Shown piece by piece: positions 25,459 to 32,562 of a stretch of DNA of 32,562 nucleotides (positions are counted from its first letter, which is position 1; each line of letters opens with the position of its first letter). The notes under the pieces were generated by a model that was given only the letters and a program-made list of their open reading frames with translations, was not told the origin of the DNA and did no database searches. The position numbers were made by a program, and so were the translations under genes. The DNA is from Christiangramia crocea (GTDB taxonomy: Bacteria > Bacteroidota > Bacteroidia > Flavobacteriales > Flavobacteriaceae). The stretch spans positions 1 through 32,562 of the forward strand of contig NZ_JAJSON010000032.1 in assembly GCF_022410465.1 (NCBI RefSeq), read 5' to 3'.

Positions 25459-26045
25459 GATTGAAATTAGTGGAAAAATATAATGCGGTTTCATCCCGAT
25501 AGTCCCGATTGCTATCGGGATCGGGATCCGCTCCGAGTACACATGAACCTTTTTTTACAAGGGTTTTAGCGTTTTTTAGCTTTCTTTTGCCTGCATAAGG
25601 AAATACTAGAATTAACGGGACCCACTGTGAATTTTTAAGTCCGTGGAAAAACGCTTAATGAGGATTCATTCAGGTAGCTGTCCGGGACCTCCGAATATTT
25701 TAATCACCTGCTTTAGCAAGTAATAATAGGCTTTTTCAGTTTATTTGTTTTCAATTTCCAAATATCTTCCTAACAATTTTTATTTTACCCTTCGTAAGAA
25801 ATTTATTATCTACAACCTTTTCATGATTGTTTGATTTCTACTGAAACTTGAACTCCTCCTATATTTAGGTACTTCTCATAATGTAAGTTGCCCGCTAATT
25901 GAAACTGTTCAACATTATAAAATTATTGTTATTCTATAATCCCGGGTCTATCTGAATAATATTAATTTGAGATCATCTTTAAACAGAATTAATTTTAAAT
26001 CCTCTAAAAAACTTTTTTGTAAACGGATTAGATCATCTGTAACCT
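25459..26045. other. 587-base gene-free stretch with tRNA-Leu 3' remnant and palindrome
   Basis: The first 80 bases hold the second tRNA-Leu 3' end with its palindrome. From 25545 a GAACCTTTTTTTACAAGGGT hairpin-like piece resembles the terminator behind the real tRNA. The rest to 26045 is AT-rich with no coding signal that I can defend. Confidence 0.6.
25484..25541 (+). repeat. tRNA-Leu 3'-end copy interrupted by a palindrome
   Basis: TGCGGTTTCATCCCG (25484-25498), 32 extra bases (25499-25530), then CTCCGAGTACA (25531-25541). Joined, the outer parts equal the last 28 bases of tRNA-Leu (25111-25138) with one mismatch and a 2-base gap. The inserted part with its left flank forms CCCGATAG/CTATCGGG and a further TCGGGAT. 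The final 14 bases are the right copy of the direct repeat. Confidence 0.65.
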
Positions 26046-27479
26046 TTAGTCAAAGAGAGAAGAAATCTTCACTATCCAAAAATCGTATCCATCGATATAG
26101 GGGTTATCACTTTTATCTCCTGATTTGGGAGAACTTGAAACCCCAGATACTAAAAAACCACCATCATAAGCAGTAGTTATCTTTGGGAAAAATTCCTTAT
26201 CATTCCCCCCTATGGTTTCCTGGTTTTTAATATTTCCTAAATTGTCAATTTTAACTATCCAATAATCTATAGATTCAGATATTTCATCTTTATGACCAGA
26301 ATCTCCATGAGTATCACCTATAATAACAGGTTCTCCGGTATTCGTAACAATTAAATCATGTAGAGCATCTGCACTCTCACTACCAATGGTTTTATCCCAT
26401 ATTAAATCTCCCGAATAATCTAATTTAATTATCCAAAAATCCAAAAATCCGATAATTCCTTCGGATTTATGACCAGATACTCTTGATAGGGAGGAACATG
26501 CAAGATAAAAGGCATCATGCCCTGCGCTTATGTGCATTGAATGCTCAATTCCTCCACCTCCTATAGTTTTTTCCCAAAGAATATCCCCCTCAGAGTTGAG
26601 ATTTAAGATCCAAAAATCATAATCTCCAATACTGTCCTCGGATTTAAATTTATTAGAATTAGAGCCAGATTTACTACAAACTATAACTCCGCCGTTAGGA
26701 GAAGCGATTATACCCACACCCTTATCATGCGCCCAACCTCCAATCGTTCTTTCCCAAACTAAACTTCCTGAAGAACTGATTTTAATAATCCAGTTATCGT
26801 CAAGTCCTTCTCCCATTTCACTTTTTTGCCCACTTATTCCTCTCGGTGACGAACCTACAGCATAATAATTCCCATCTGCCGTTTGAACAATTCCACCGAA
26901 ATCTTCATGATTGGCAGATCCATAACTGTTTTCCCATTCGATTTCACCATTTGGATTTAACTTTATTATCCAATAATCATATAATCCGTAACCTTTGCTT
27001 TGTTTATCATAACCAATTGAAGCATTGGATTGTCCGGCTACTAGATATCCTCCATCATTAGTTTTAATTACTTGTTTGAGAATTTCTCGGCCATTTGCTT
27101 GAATAGTATTTTGCCATTCAATCTCCCCTTTTTTATCCAACTTTAATATCCAAAAGTCATTGTCTATAGATGGTTCAGATTTATCTTTATCTCTTCCAGA
27201 GGAATTACCAGCTATTAAAAATCCTCCATCTGTGACTGGAACAGCAAAATTAGCACCTTCATAACTTGTTGTTCCTATTGTTTTATCCCATTCTATAATT
27301 TGAGGTGAAACTTTGCCCTCCTCCGAAGTGGAACAACCCGGAATAAGTTGAAAAATTAATGTAAATATTATTATAGTCCAGAAGTTGTTTAAGGGTAAAT
27401 TATGATTTGAGTGACTGTAGGAAGTTTTCGAAAATTTGTATGTAACGTTTTTAGGAAGAGTTTTGTGCTTAAATTTCAT
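26046..27479 (-). CDS. Delta-60-like repeat lipoprotein
   Basis: 477 residues. After a hydrophobic segment the lipobox LIPGC predicts a lipid-anchored outer protein. The mature part is about seven repeats of 55-62 residues of the form D(F/Y)WI(I/V)K(L/I)..G.I.W..TIGG....(D/G)...I..T.DGG(Y/F)(L/I)(V/I)(A/S)G.S.S..SG.KSE, probably a beta-propeller-like fold. Similar repeat proteins are common, exported and of unknown function in Flavobacteria. About 30 residues precede the hydrophobic segment, which is long for a lipoprotein leader. No alternative start is visible in the frame. No T9SS C-terminal domain is present. AT-rich compared with mutS and the MFS gene. Confidence 0.8.
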   Translation of the reverse strand: MKFKHKTLPKNVTYKFSKTSYSHSNHNLPLNNFWTIIIFTLIFQLIPGCSTSEEGKVSPQIIEWDKTIGTTSYEGANFAVPVTDGGFLIAGNSSGRDKDKSEPSIDNDFWILKLDKKGEIEWQNTIQANGREILKQVIKTNDGGYLVAGQSNASIGYDKQSKGYGLYDYWIIKLNPNGEIEWENSYGSANHEDFGGIVQTADGNYYAVGSSPRGISGQKSEMGEGLDDNWIIKISSSGSLVWERTIGGWAHDKGVGIIASPNGGVIVCSKSGSNSNKFKSEDSIGDYDFWILNLNSEGDILWEKTIGGGGIEHSMHISAGHDAFYLACSSLSRVSGHKSEGIIGFLDFWIIKLDYSGDLIWDKTIGSESADALHDLIVTNTGEPVIIGDTHGDSGHKDEISESIDYWIVKIDNLGNIKNQETIGGNDKEFFPKITTAYDGGFLVSGVSSSPKSGDKSDNPYIDGYDFWIVKISSLFD

Positions 27480-27946
27480 CTTTATTTTTAGGTTATCACA
27501 GTATATATTATAGGAAGAGGTTTATTTGAATCGCTTAATAACAATATTAGAAAAAATATCTTAAAAATTTGTTTATATCTTACGGTACCGAATAAAATTT
27601 AATTTTATTCAGAAGTTAATGATATTTTTAAATATTTTAATGAAGGTGTTCCAGGTCTATATGTAATTCATCTTTTCTTTCAGTTTCATGGTTCGATATT
27701 ATTCTTTTATGGCCATCATTTTTCCGGAAAGTATCGCACTTAATAGCTATTGTTTAGTCCCCATTTTATACTAAAAAGTGAATTTTATATTCAAAGTCTA
27801 AAGCCTTTTATTCTATACACTCCTTCTTTCAACTTACTGGATTGCATAAGAATTTAGTTTAAAGGGTTATAAAGTTTGCATTTTTATAATAGATAAGCCC
27901 CTTATTCTTTTGTATCTTTTATTAAGCTCCAGGAATAGGTTTGATT
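27480..27946. other. 467-base AT-rich intergenic region
   Basis: Divergent control region between the two islet lipoprotein genes. No open frame of note. It contains many T-rich blocks, but I could not place a -33/-7 promoter pair with confidence. Confidence 0.5.
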
Positions 27947-28948
27947 ATGAAAAAGTTAATTATTTTATTAATAATTGCTTATTTGGGATGTAGTAAAAAT
28001 TCAATTGAGAATGAGTCCGATGAGTTATTGGAAAATTCACATAAAACATACGTTCCAGATGACTATTTTGAACGTGCTTTAATTAAAAGAGGTCTTGATG
28101 ACAAAGAAGATGATTATGTTTTAACAAGCAATTTAATTGATTATACCAAATTAAAGTTAGGAGGGTGGATTTTTAATAATTTGTATGAGAGGGAAATTAA
28201 AGATTTTACTGGAATTGAGGGTTTTAAAAATCTGGAGATCCTTGAAATTGCAAATCTAAATGAAATTACAACACTAGATTTAAGTATAAATATCGCTTTA
28301 AAGGAATTAGTTATAGAATCTAGTAACCTAAAAAGCTTGGATATAAGTAAAAATGTTAATTTGAGATTTTTGAATTGCAAGGATAATCTTTTAGATAGTT
28401 TAGATGTTAGTAAGAATATTCAATTGATTTCTTTAATATGTGGAAGTCCACATATATATGGTGGTAATAATATCTCTAATTTAGATATAAGTAATAACCC
28501 TTTTTTAAAATTATTGGATTGTAGTTATAATCAACTTACCAGTTTAGATGTGGCAAATAATACGGAATTAGAGCAAATAGATTGTAGTCACAATCAACTC
28601 ACAAGTTTGGATGTGACTAAAAATCCTGTATTAAAGCTTTTAAATTGTAGTTACAACGAACTCACGAGTTTGGAGGTGAGTAATAATCTGGATTTGAAAG
28701 ATTTAGACTGCGGCGATAATCACATTAAAACTATAGATATAACCAACAATACATTATTAACTAATTTCGGTTGTTATAGAAATGAATTAACGACAATAGA
28801 TGTAAGTAAGAATACAGTATTAGATTATTTTCAAGCGGCTAATGAATTTTTAACCTGTGTTCAAGTTAATCAAACACAACTGAATAATATACCTGAAAAT
28901 TGGTATGTGGGACTGAATACAGATATTTACCAACTAAATTGTGACTAA
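27947..28948 (+). CDS. Leucine-rich repeat lipoprotein
   Basis: 333 residues from the ATG at 27947; a TTG six bases earlier is less likely. MKKLIILLIIAYLGC gives a lipobox, so the protein is lipid-anchored. After YVPDDYFERALIKRGLDD and a short acidic stretch come about ten tandem units of roughly 21 residues of the form L(D/N)CS.N.LTSLDVS.N..L, an LRR solenoid seen often in Flavobacteria surface proteins. The last unit ends with CVQVNQTQLNNIPENWYVG and LNCD, a Cys-containing cap. Unlike many relatives there is no T9SS C-terminal domain. I infer a binding role at the cell surface; the ligand is unknown. GC content is very low: one 60-base line counted by hand gave 16 G+C. Confidence 0.82.
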   Translation: MKKLIILLIIAYLGCSKNSIENESDELLENSHKTYVPDDYFERALIKRGLDDKEDDYVLTSNLIDYTKLKLGGWIFNNLYEREIKDFTGIEGFKNLEILEIANLNEITTLDLSINIALKELVIESSNLKSLDISKNVNLRFLNCKDNLLDSLDVSKNIQLISLICGSPHIYGGNNISNLDISNNPFLKLLDCSYNQLTSLDVANNTELEQIDCSHNQLTSLDVTKNPVLKLLNCSYNELTSLEVSNNLDLKDLDCGDNHIKTIDITNNTLLTNFGCYRNELTTIDVSKNTVLDYFQAANEFLTCVQVNQTQLNNIPENWYVGLNTDIYQLNCD

Positions 28949-28953
28949 TTAAA

Positions 28954-29035
28954 TCTTTCGCTATTCCATCCTTTTTCTTTTTCCCATCGATGGAAAAAGA
29001 AAGGGATATAGGTTCGTTTTTCTGAACAGGCTAAG
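28954..29035 (+). repeat. Dispersed repeat with hairpin (copy 1)
   Basis: CTTTTTCTTTTTCCCATCGA and the following GGAAAAAGAAAGGG form a hairpin that can terminate the LRR transcript. TCTTTCGCTATTC followed by the same pyrimidine block recurs at 32161, and GGTTCGTTTTTCTGAACAGG at 29011 resembles 32408. Confidence 0.65.
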
Positions 29036-29176
29036 AGATTGGTGTCTTTTCTAAAGCTTCTATTCTTTACGCTACTTCGTACGCCGCTTTTTTTCTACTT
29101 AAAGATTCGCTAATTCTCCTGTCAAGTTTTTCTGTCTGTAGAATTGCTCGGATATTTGCACTTTTTCGGGCGTAAT

Positions 29177-30331
29177 ATGGAAACTAAACGAAAACAGCGC
29201 ATTGCTTTGAGTGCTTATTTTTTCCTGGTGGGGTTCTGTTTTTCTACATGGGCTTCGCGGATTCCTACCATTAAATCGGCTTTTGATCTTAACGAAGCTG
29301 AACTTGGTAACCTCCTGCTGGTGATGCCGGTGAGCAGTATGCTGGGATTGCCAATTTCTGGCTGGCTCGTCTCCAGGTTCAACAGCAGAGGACCGCTGGT
29401 GCTGGCTGCACTTTTCTTTAGCTTCGCCCTGGCCCTGATTGGGGAGGCCAACAATCTTATTCTTCTGGTGGCCGCCATTGCCAGCTTCTCCTTTTGTATG
29501 AGGATCGTGAACATTTCGATGAATACCCAGGCCATCACGCTTCAAAAGAGCTACGGTAGAAAGATCAACGGCTCCTTTCACGGGCTATGGAGTACCGGCG
29601 GACTCCTGGGAGTGGGTTTTTCTACGCTTATGCTTAAGCTGGAGGTGTCTATGTCTCAACATTTCTACTATGTAAGCCTGTTCACCCTCATGGCTGCATC
29701 CGGCGCCTATAGTTTCCTGCTGAAAAACGACAAGGCTCCTGCAGGAAATAAACTGCGACTCGGGAAACCGGATAAGTTTGTTCTCTACCTCGGACTTCTG
29801 GTATTTTTTGCTGCTTTATGCGAAGGGGGAATGTTTGACTGGAGCGGGGTTTATTTCCGGGAAGTTGTAGGCGAAGAGATCTTCACGCTGGGTTACCTTA
29901 TGTTTATAGTCTTTATGGCTCTTTCTCGCTTCTTTTCAGATAAGATTATCGAGAGGATTGGAATGGAAAAAATGTACCTCATCAGTGCATCTCTAATCGG
30001 CGCAGGGGTTATCACCATTATTCTCTTCCCTTTATTCTGGCCGGCACTTATCGGCTTCAGCCTGGTGGGGATAGGAGTGGCCGCCATTATGCCTATGACC
30101 TTTACCCTGGCGGGGACATCACCTAAATATTCTACCGGAATGGCCGTGTCTATCATCACTACCTATGCCATTACCGGGATGCTGCTGGGCCCACCGCTCA
30201 TTGGCTACCTCGCCAGTATTTTTAATCTGAAACTTGCTTTTATCATTTTTATCATTGCAGGCCTGATGCTGATCCCTGTATCCCGGCGGTTCTTTAAGCA
30301 TCAGAGAAAGAGCCTGGAAAAAGAAGGATAA
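29177..30331 (+). CDS. MFS transporter, YbjJ-like
   Basis: 384 residues from the ATG at 29177, which starts METKRKQRIALSAYFFLVG just before the first membrane helix. A TTG at 29144 would add 11 residues unlike the family. About twelve membrane segments. The first helix ends STWASRIPTIK, then LG..LLVMPVSSMLGLPISG and RFNSRG, the A-motif-like pattern of the fucose permease/YbjJ branch. Substrate unknown. Normal base composition returns at this gene, so it probably marks the edge of the AT-rich islet. Confidence 0.82.
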   Translation: METKRKQRIALSAYFFLVGFCFSTWASRIPTIKSAFDLNEAELGNLLLVMPVSSMLGLPISGWLVSRFNSRGPLVLAALFFSFALALIGEANNLILLVAAIASFSFCMRIVNISMNTQAITLQKSYGRKINGSFHGLWSTGGLLGVGFSTLMLKLEVSMSQHFYYVSLFTLMAASGAYSFLLKNDKAPAGNKLRLGKPDKFVLYLGLLVFFAALCEGGMFDWSGVYFREVVGEEIFTLGYLMFIVFMALSRFFSDKIIERIGMEKMYLISASLIGAGVITIILFPLFWPALIGFSLVGIGVAAIMPMTFTLAGTSPKYSTGMAVSIITTYAITGMLLGPPLIGYLASIFNLKLAFIIFIIAGLMLIPVSRRFFKHQRKSLEKEG

Positions 30332-30469
30332 ATCAAAAATTTTTCAGGGTATTAGAATTTCTTCCAACTCTTAAATAAGTCATTAAAAGTGGCGGAATGA
30401 TAAAAAAATACAACCTTTTAGATTTTTTTGGTTTTACCTCACATAGAGGAGGGTATGCCTAATCAATTC

Positions 30470-30943
30470 TTACTTTTCCAGGAACTCGGCTTCCCACGGA
30501 CCTATCCCGGTTATCTGAATTATTGAGTTGCTATCTGCCCAAACGCTATGAATTGCACCACGAGCATTCACATAATAATCCCCGGGACCAAATTGTTTTG
30601 CGCTCTCACGGGTCCCTTCAGTTCCAAAGGCAACAGAGACTTTCCCTTTTAAGACAGTCACCCGCTCATCTTTTGGATGTGAATGCGGAGCCATAAAAAA
30701 TCCTTCATCTACCTGAAAACGCACCGTAAAAAGATCCGAACTTTTAGGGTCTCCTTCAAAAACAGCAATTTTACATCCTTCCGGTAAGTTTGGCGGACAG
30801 GGTTTCCACTGTATATTTTCAGCCCTTACAACATGTTGTACACTTCCTTCCGGAAAATTCATTTCTCCCAGCCTGGGCGGAACTTTACATCCTGTAATTC
30901 CCAAAAGGATAATTAAAACGGATAGATGGATAACATTTTTCAT
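30470..30943 (-). CDS. Cupin-domain lipoprotein
   Basis: 157 residues. Lipobox LLGITGC, Cys19. A single cupin domain has HSHPKDERVTVLKG (His87, His89, Glu93) and a second-motif GDYYVNARGAIHSV with His132, so the 3-His/1-Glu metal site is complete. The end IIQITGIGPWE is typical of ChrR-like/DUF4437-type cupins. It may bind or transform a small ligand in the periplasm; no partner is visible. Convergent with the MFS gene, divergent from the exported protein at 31369. Confidence 0.82.
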   Translation of the reverse strand: MKNVIHLSVLIILLGITGCKVPPRLGEMNFPEGSVQHVVRAENIQWKPCPPNLPEGCKIAVFEGDPKSSDLFTVRFQVDEGFFMAPHSHPKDERVTVLKGKVSVAFGTEGTRESAKQFGPGDYYVNARGAIHSVWADSNSIIQITGIGPWEAEFLEK

Positions 30944-31368
30944 TTTAATAAGATTTTATTTTCGGTAAGATATATTCCCTGATCCTATAGTTTTTAAAAG
31001 CCTAAATCCTCAAAGACTTTGATTAAAATCGATCCATAAATTATATAATGATCTGTATTACAGCAATCTGTGTCAATTTCTATTAAAGATAAAAAGAAAA
31101 TTCACATTATTGTAAATCTTCAAAAGTCCGGGCATAATAAGAATTCAGGCCTACATAAGTGCAGTGATCTTTCAGTATGAAACATATTCCCGGGCTAATA
31201 GAGAAGCGATGGTTAGGCTACTATATGCAGAGCCATTAATTGATGCTTTTGTGATTCAGAAGAAATGAGTGACAGGAAGAAATTCTTCTTTTTTCAGCCA
31301 GGATAATAGTATCCCTTCATTCTTTTCGTTAAATTGTTAATCCCTTGAATCACAAAAACTTATACCTT
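30944..31368. other. 425-base intergenic region, possible coding remnant
   Basis: Divergent promoter region for the cupin and the exported protein genes. From 31112 to 31268 one frame is open for about 51 codons before a TGA, reading QYETYSRANREAMVRLLYAE, then PLIDAFVIQKK. It has no start codon near its beginning. It could be the tail of a decayed gene, or chance. Confidence 0.35.
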
Positions 31369-31998
31369 ATGAAAAATGTTATCCTGTTTACCTTTATGCT
31401 GTGCCTGGGCTACACCGGCCTGTCTCAGATAAAGAAACCAACTGCTATTAAGACGACCCAGCTGAAAAATCTTAAACTCAGCGATGCTCAGCTAAAGAAC
31501 ATGAACGCGAAGGAAATTTCCAATTTGCCGATCACAAAGGTTGATCGTGGTAAACTGGTGATCTTAGAACCCAATGAATCATGGAATCTGAACGCGCCGG
31601 TACTGAAAGATAAAGACCTTTACGTGAAATCGCTTTTTGGACTCTATGATTCTGGTAACTCCTACGAGATACATCCCATATTTGTTCATGACACCAGGAA
31701 CGGGTTTACGAGAATGGAGTATATGACCCTTCAATTCCGGCCCGAAGCAAACCAGCGTTACAGGTTATTGATCAGCCTGGAACCTGGAAGCTATCCAAAC
31801 CATCATATTATGTTCAATACCGGGGGAGCAAACAGAGCTTTTCAGGTAAATGACCAGTATGATGAAATTCTGCTTGATTTTATGGCAGATGGTAATCAAT
31901 TTGCTATTAGTAACCTGGTTAAGAGAAATGAATCTAATCTTTTAAAAATACACCAGCCCCTGAAAATCCAGTCTATTGAACTGGATAAGGTGGAATAG
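31369..31998 (+). CDS. Exported protein of unknown function
   Basis: 209 residues from the ATG at 31369. The frame is open to a TTG at 31345, but only the ATG gives a proper signal peptide (MKNVILFTFMLCLGYTGLSQ). The mature part starts basic, then becomes beta-rich (YEIHPIFVHDTRNGFTRMEY, RLLISLEPGSYPNHHIMFN). I do not recognise a family. There are no cysteines or repeats in the mature part, and no obvious catalytic motif. It is probably periplasmic. It is followed by its own terminator. Confidence 0.7.
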   Translation: MKNVILFTFMLCLGYTGLSQIKKPTAIKTTQLKNLKLSDAQLKNMNAKEISNLPITKVDRGKLVILEPNESWNLNAPVLKDKDLYVKSLFGLYDSGNSYEIHPIFVHDTRNGFTRMEYMTLQFRPEANQRYRLLISLEPGSYPNHHIMFNTGGANRAFQVNDQYDEILLDFMADGNQFAISNLVKRNESNLLKIHQPLKIQSIELDKVE

Positions 31999-32014
31999 AA
32001 AAATTTCTTATCCG

Positions 32015-32053
32015 AAAAACCCTCTTTTATCTTCCGGATCCAGAGGGTTTTTT
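32015..32053 (+). terminator. Terminator after the exported protein
   Basis: AAAAACCCTCT (32015-32025) and AGAGGGTTTTT (32042-32052) with a 16-base loop, 17 bases after the stop. Confidence 0.85.
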
Positions 32054-32562
32054 GATTTCTCCCAGTGGTCGAAATGACCAGGAACTATAATTTTATTGCT
32101 CTTTAAAAAGTCATCTCCAGTACTTCGGCTTCGCTCAGCACAGGCTTTAGTCGAGAGAGATCTTTCGCTATTCTATCCCTTTTCTTTTTGCCTTCGCCGC
32201 AAAAAGATCTGAATTTTTTGTTTCATAAACTAACTCAAAAGCCTTCTTTCTTTTAAGCTTTCTTTATTAGAATATCTTTTTTGCCAGTGTAGTGCTTCCC
32301 AGGCGTTAAGAATTTTTGAAGCCCTGGAAAAAATTTAGCCGGGGAAGGACGGTTCCGATTTTGGAGGGGCAAAATTGGAAACACCTACAAAAAAGTGTCC
32401 TTTTTTTGGTTCGTTTTTTTGGACAGGCAAAAAAATGAACTATCCTCAAAACGTATTTATCTCCATAGAGTGTTTTCAAAACCTGGGGAGTATGTCCCTG
32501 TTCCATTCCTTTTCTTTTTCCCATCGCCGGATCCCTCGACTTCGCTCGGGAGAAACAAAAAG
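32054..32562. repeat. Gene-free end of window with dispersed repeats
   Basis: No credible gene. TCTTTCGCTATTC plus the pyrimidine block at 32161-32210 (with a CTTTTTGCC/GCAAAAAG hairpin) is a copy of 28954. GGTTCGTTTTTTTGGACAGG at 32408 is a copy of 29011. A third copy of the pyrimidine block lies at 32494-32530. Short pieces such as ACTTCGGCTTCGCTCAGCAC (32118) and TCGACTTCGCTCGGGAG (32535) belong to the same kind of dispersed sequence as at 5300. Confidence 0.6.

Noticed and set aside
25967-26176. 69-codon open frame on the plus strand overlapping the delta-60-like gene end
   Set aside because: Begins with a non-ATG codon in AT-rich sequence, is basic and low in complexity, and lies antisense to the strongly supported repeat protein.
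29144-29176. TTG at 29144 as the start of the MFS gene
   Set aside because: The ATG at 29177 gives the usual short basic N-terminus before the first helix; the extension looks unlike the family.
31345-31368. TTG at 31345 as the start of the exported protein
   Set aside because: It would add eight polar residues in front of a textbook signal peptide that begins at the ATG 31369.
32306-32524. 72-codon open frame on the minus strand at the window end
   Set aside because: It runs through dispersed repeat sequence (the GGTTCG and pyrimidine blocks), has many Lys, Arg and Cys residues produced by T-rich tracts, and shows no protein family features.
1-32562. CRISPR array
   Set aside because: Repeats in the gene-free stretches are irregularly spaced and differ in length; no regular repeat-spacer pattern and no cas genes are present.

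Overview
The window looks like a chromosomal segment of a marine-type Flavobacteriaceae bacterium (Bacteroidota). The evidence is a PorV-type type IX secretion protein beside an HYR-repeat protein, a folK-deoxynucleoside kinase fusion, DUF6090 and DUF2797 proteins, TTG start codons, a TTTG/TAnnTTTG-type promoter ahead of a tRNA, and many lipoboxes and signal peptides ending before Gln. The gene families recall the Gramella/Christiangramia group, but I cannot name the species from sequence alone.

Layout. Positions 1-2325 hold the 3' part of a secreted HYR-repeat protein with a T9SS-like C-terminal domain, stop/start-coupled (TAATG) to a PorV paralogue. Two strong hairpin terminators follow. 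Positions 2539-4975 are a divergent pair, a GH3-type adenylating enzyme and a four-Cys DUF2797 protein. Positions 5334-10532 are a housekeeping block: AsmA family protein and queuosine-precursor transporter (ATGA overlap, minus strand), FolK-dNK fusion, and a SpoU-type RNA methyltransferase. Positions 10737-13706 hold a small secreted protein, an S9 peptidase and a small TerB-like protein. Positions 13715-15360 are a scrambled patch: a 5'-truncated GIY-YIG gene, a hairpin, a DUF6090 gene with an apparent poly-T frameshift, and two further decayed DUF6090 heads. Positions 15560-21620 carry a second secreted barrel-like protein, a 149-bp long-hairpin element, a CPBP protease, and a possible operon of ABC exporter, esterase-type hydrolase and a double-NBD ATPase with split active sites. 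Positions 21804-24419 are mutS.

Positions 24876-28948 form the most unusual part: tRNA-Gly, tRNA-Leu and an AT-rich islet. The tRNA-Leu is flanked by a 22-nt copy of its own 5' end upstream and a copy of its own 3' end downstream. The latter is interrupted by a palindrome. Between the tRNA and this 3' copy lies a complete single-domain GIY-YIG nuclease gene. The islet continues with a delta-60-like repeat lipoprotein and an LRR lipoprotein. Positions 29177-32562 return to ordinary composition with a YbjJ-like MFS transporter, a cupin lipoprotein and an exported protein of unknown function.

Most notable candidate: single-domain GIY-YIG genes occur twice, and both times a short palindrome lies within about 45 bp of the stop codon. 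One pair is bracketed by a 14-bp tRNA-derived direct repeat. This would fit a small GIY-YIG/palindrome mobile unit, perhaps analogous in logic to REP/RAYT pairs. It is a hypothesis from two loci, not a demonstrated system.
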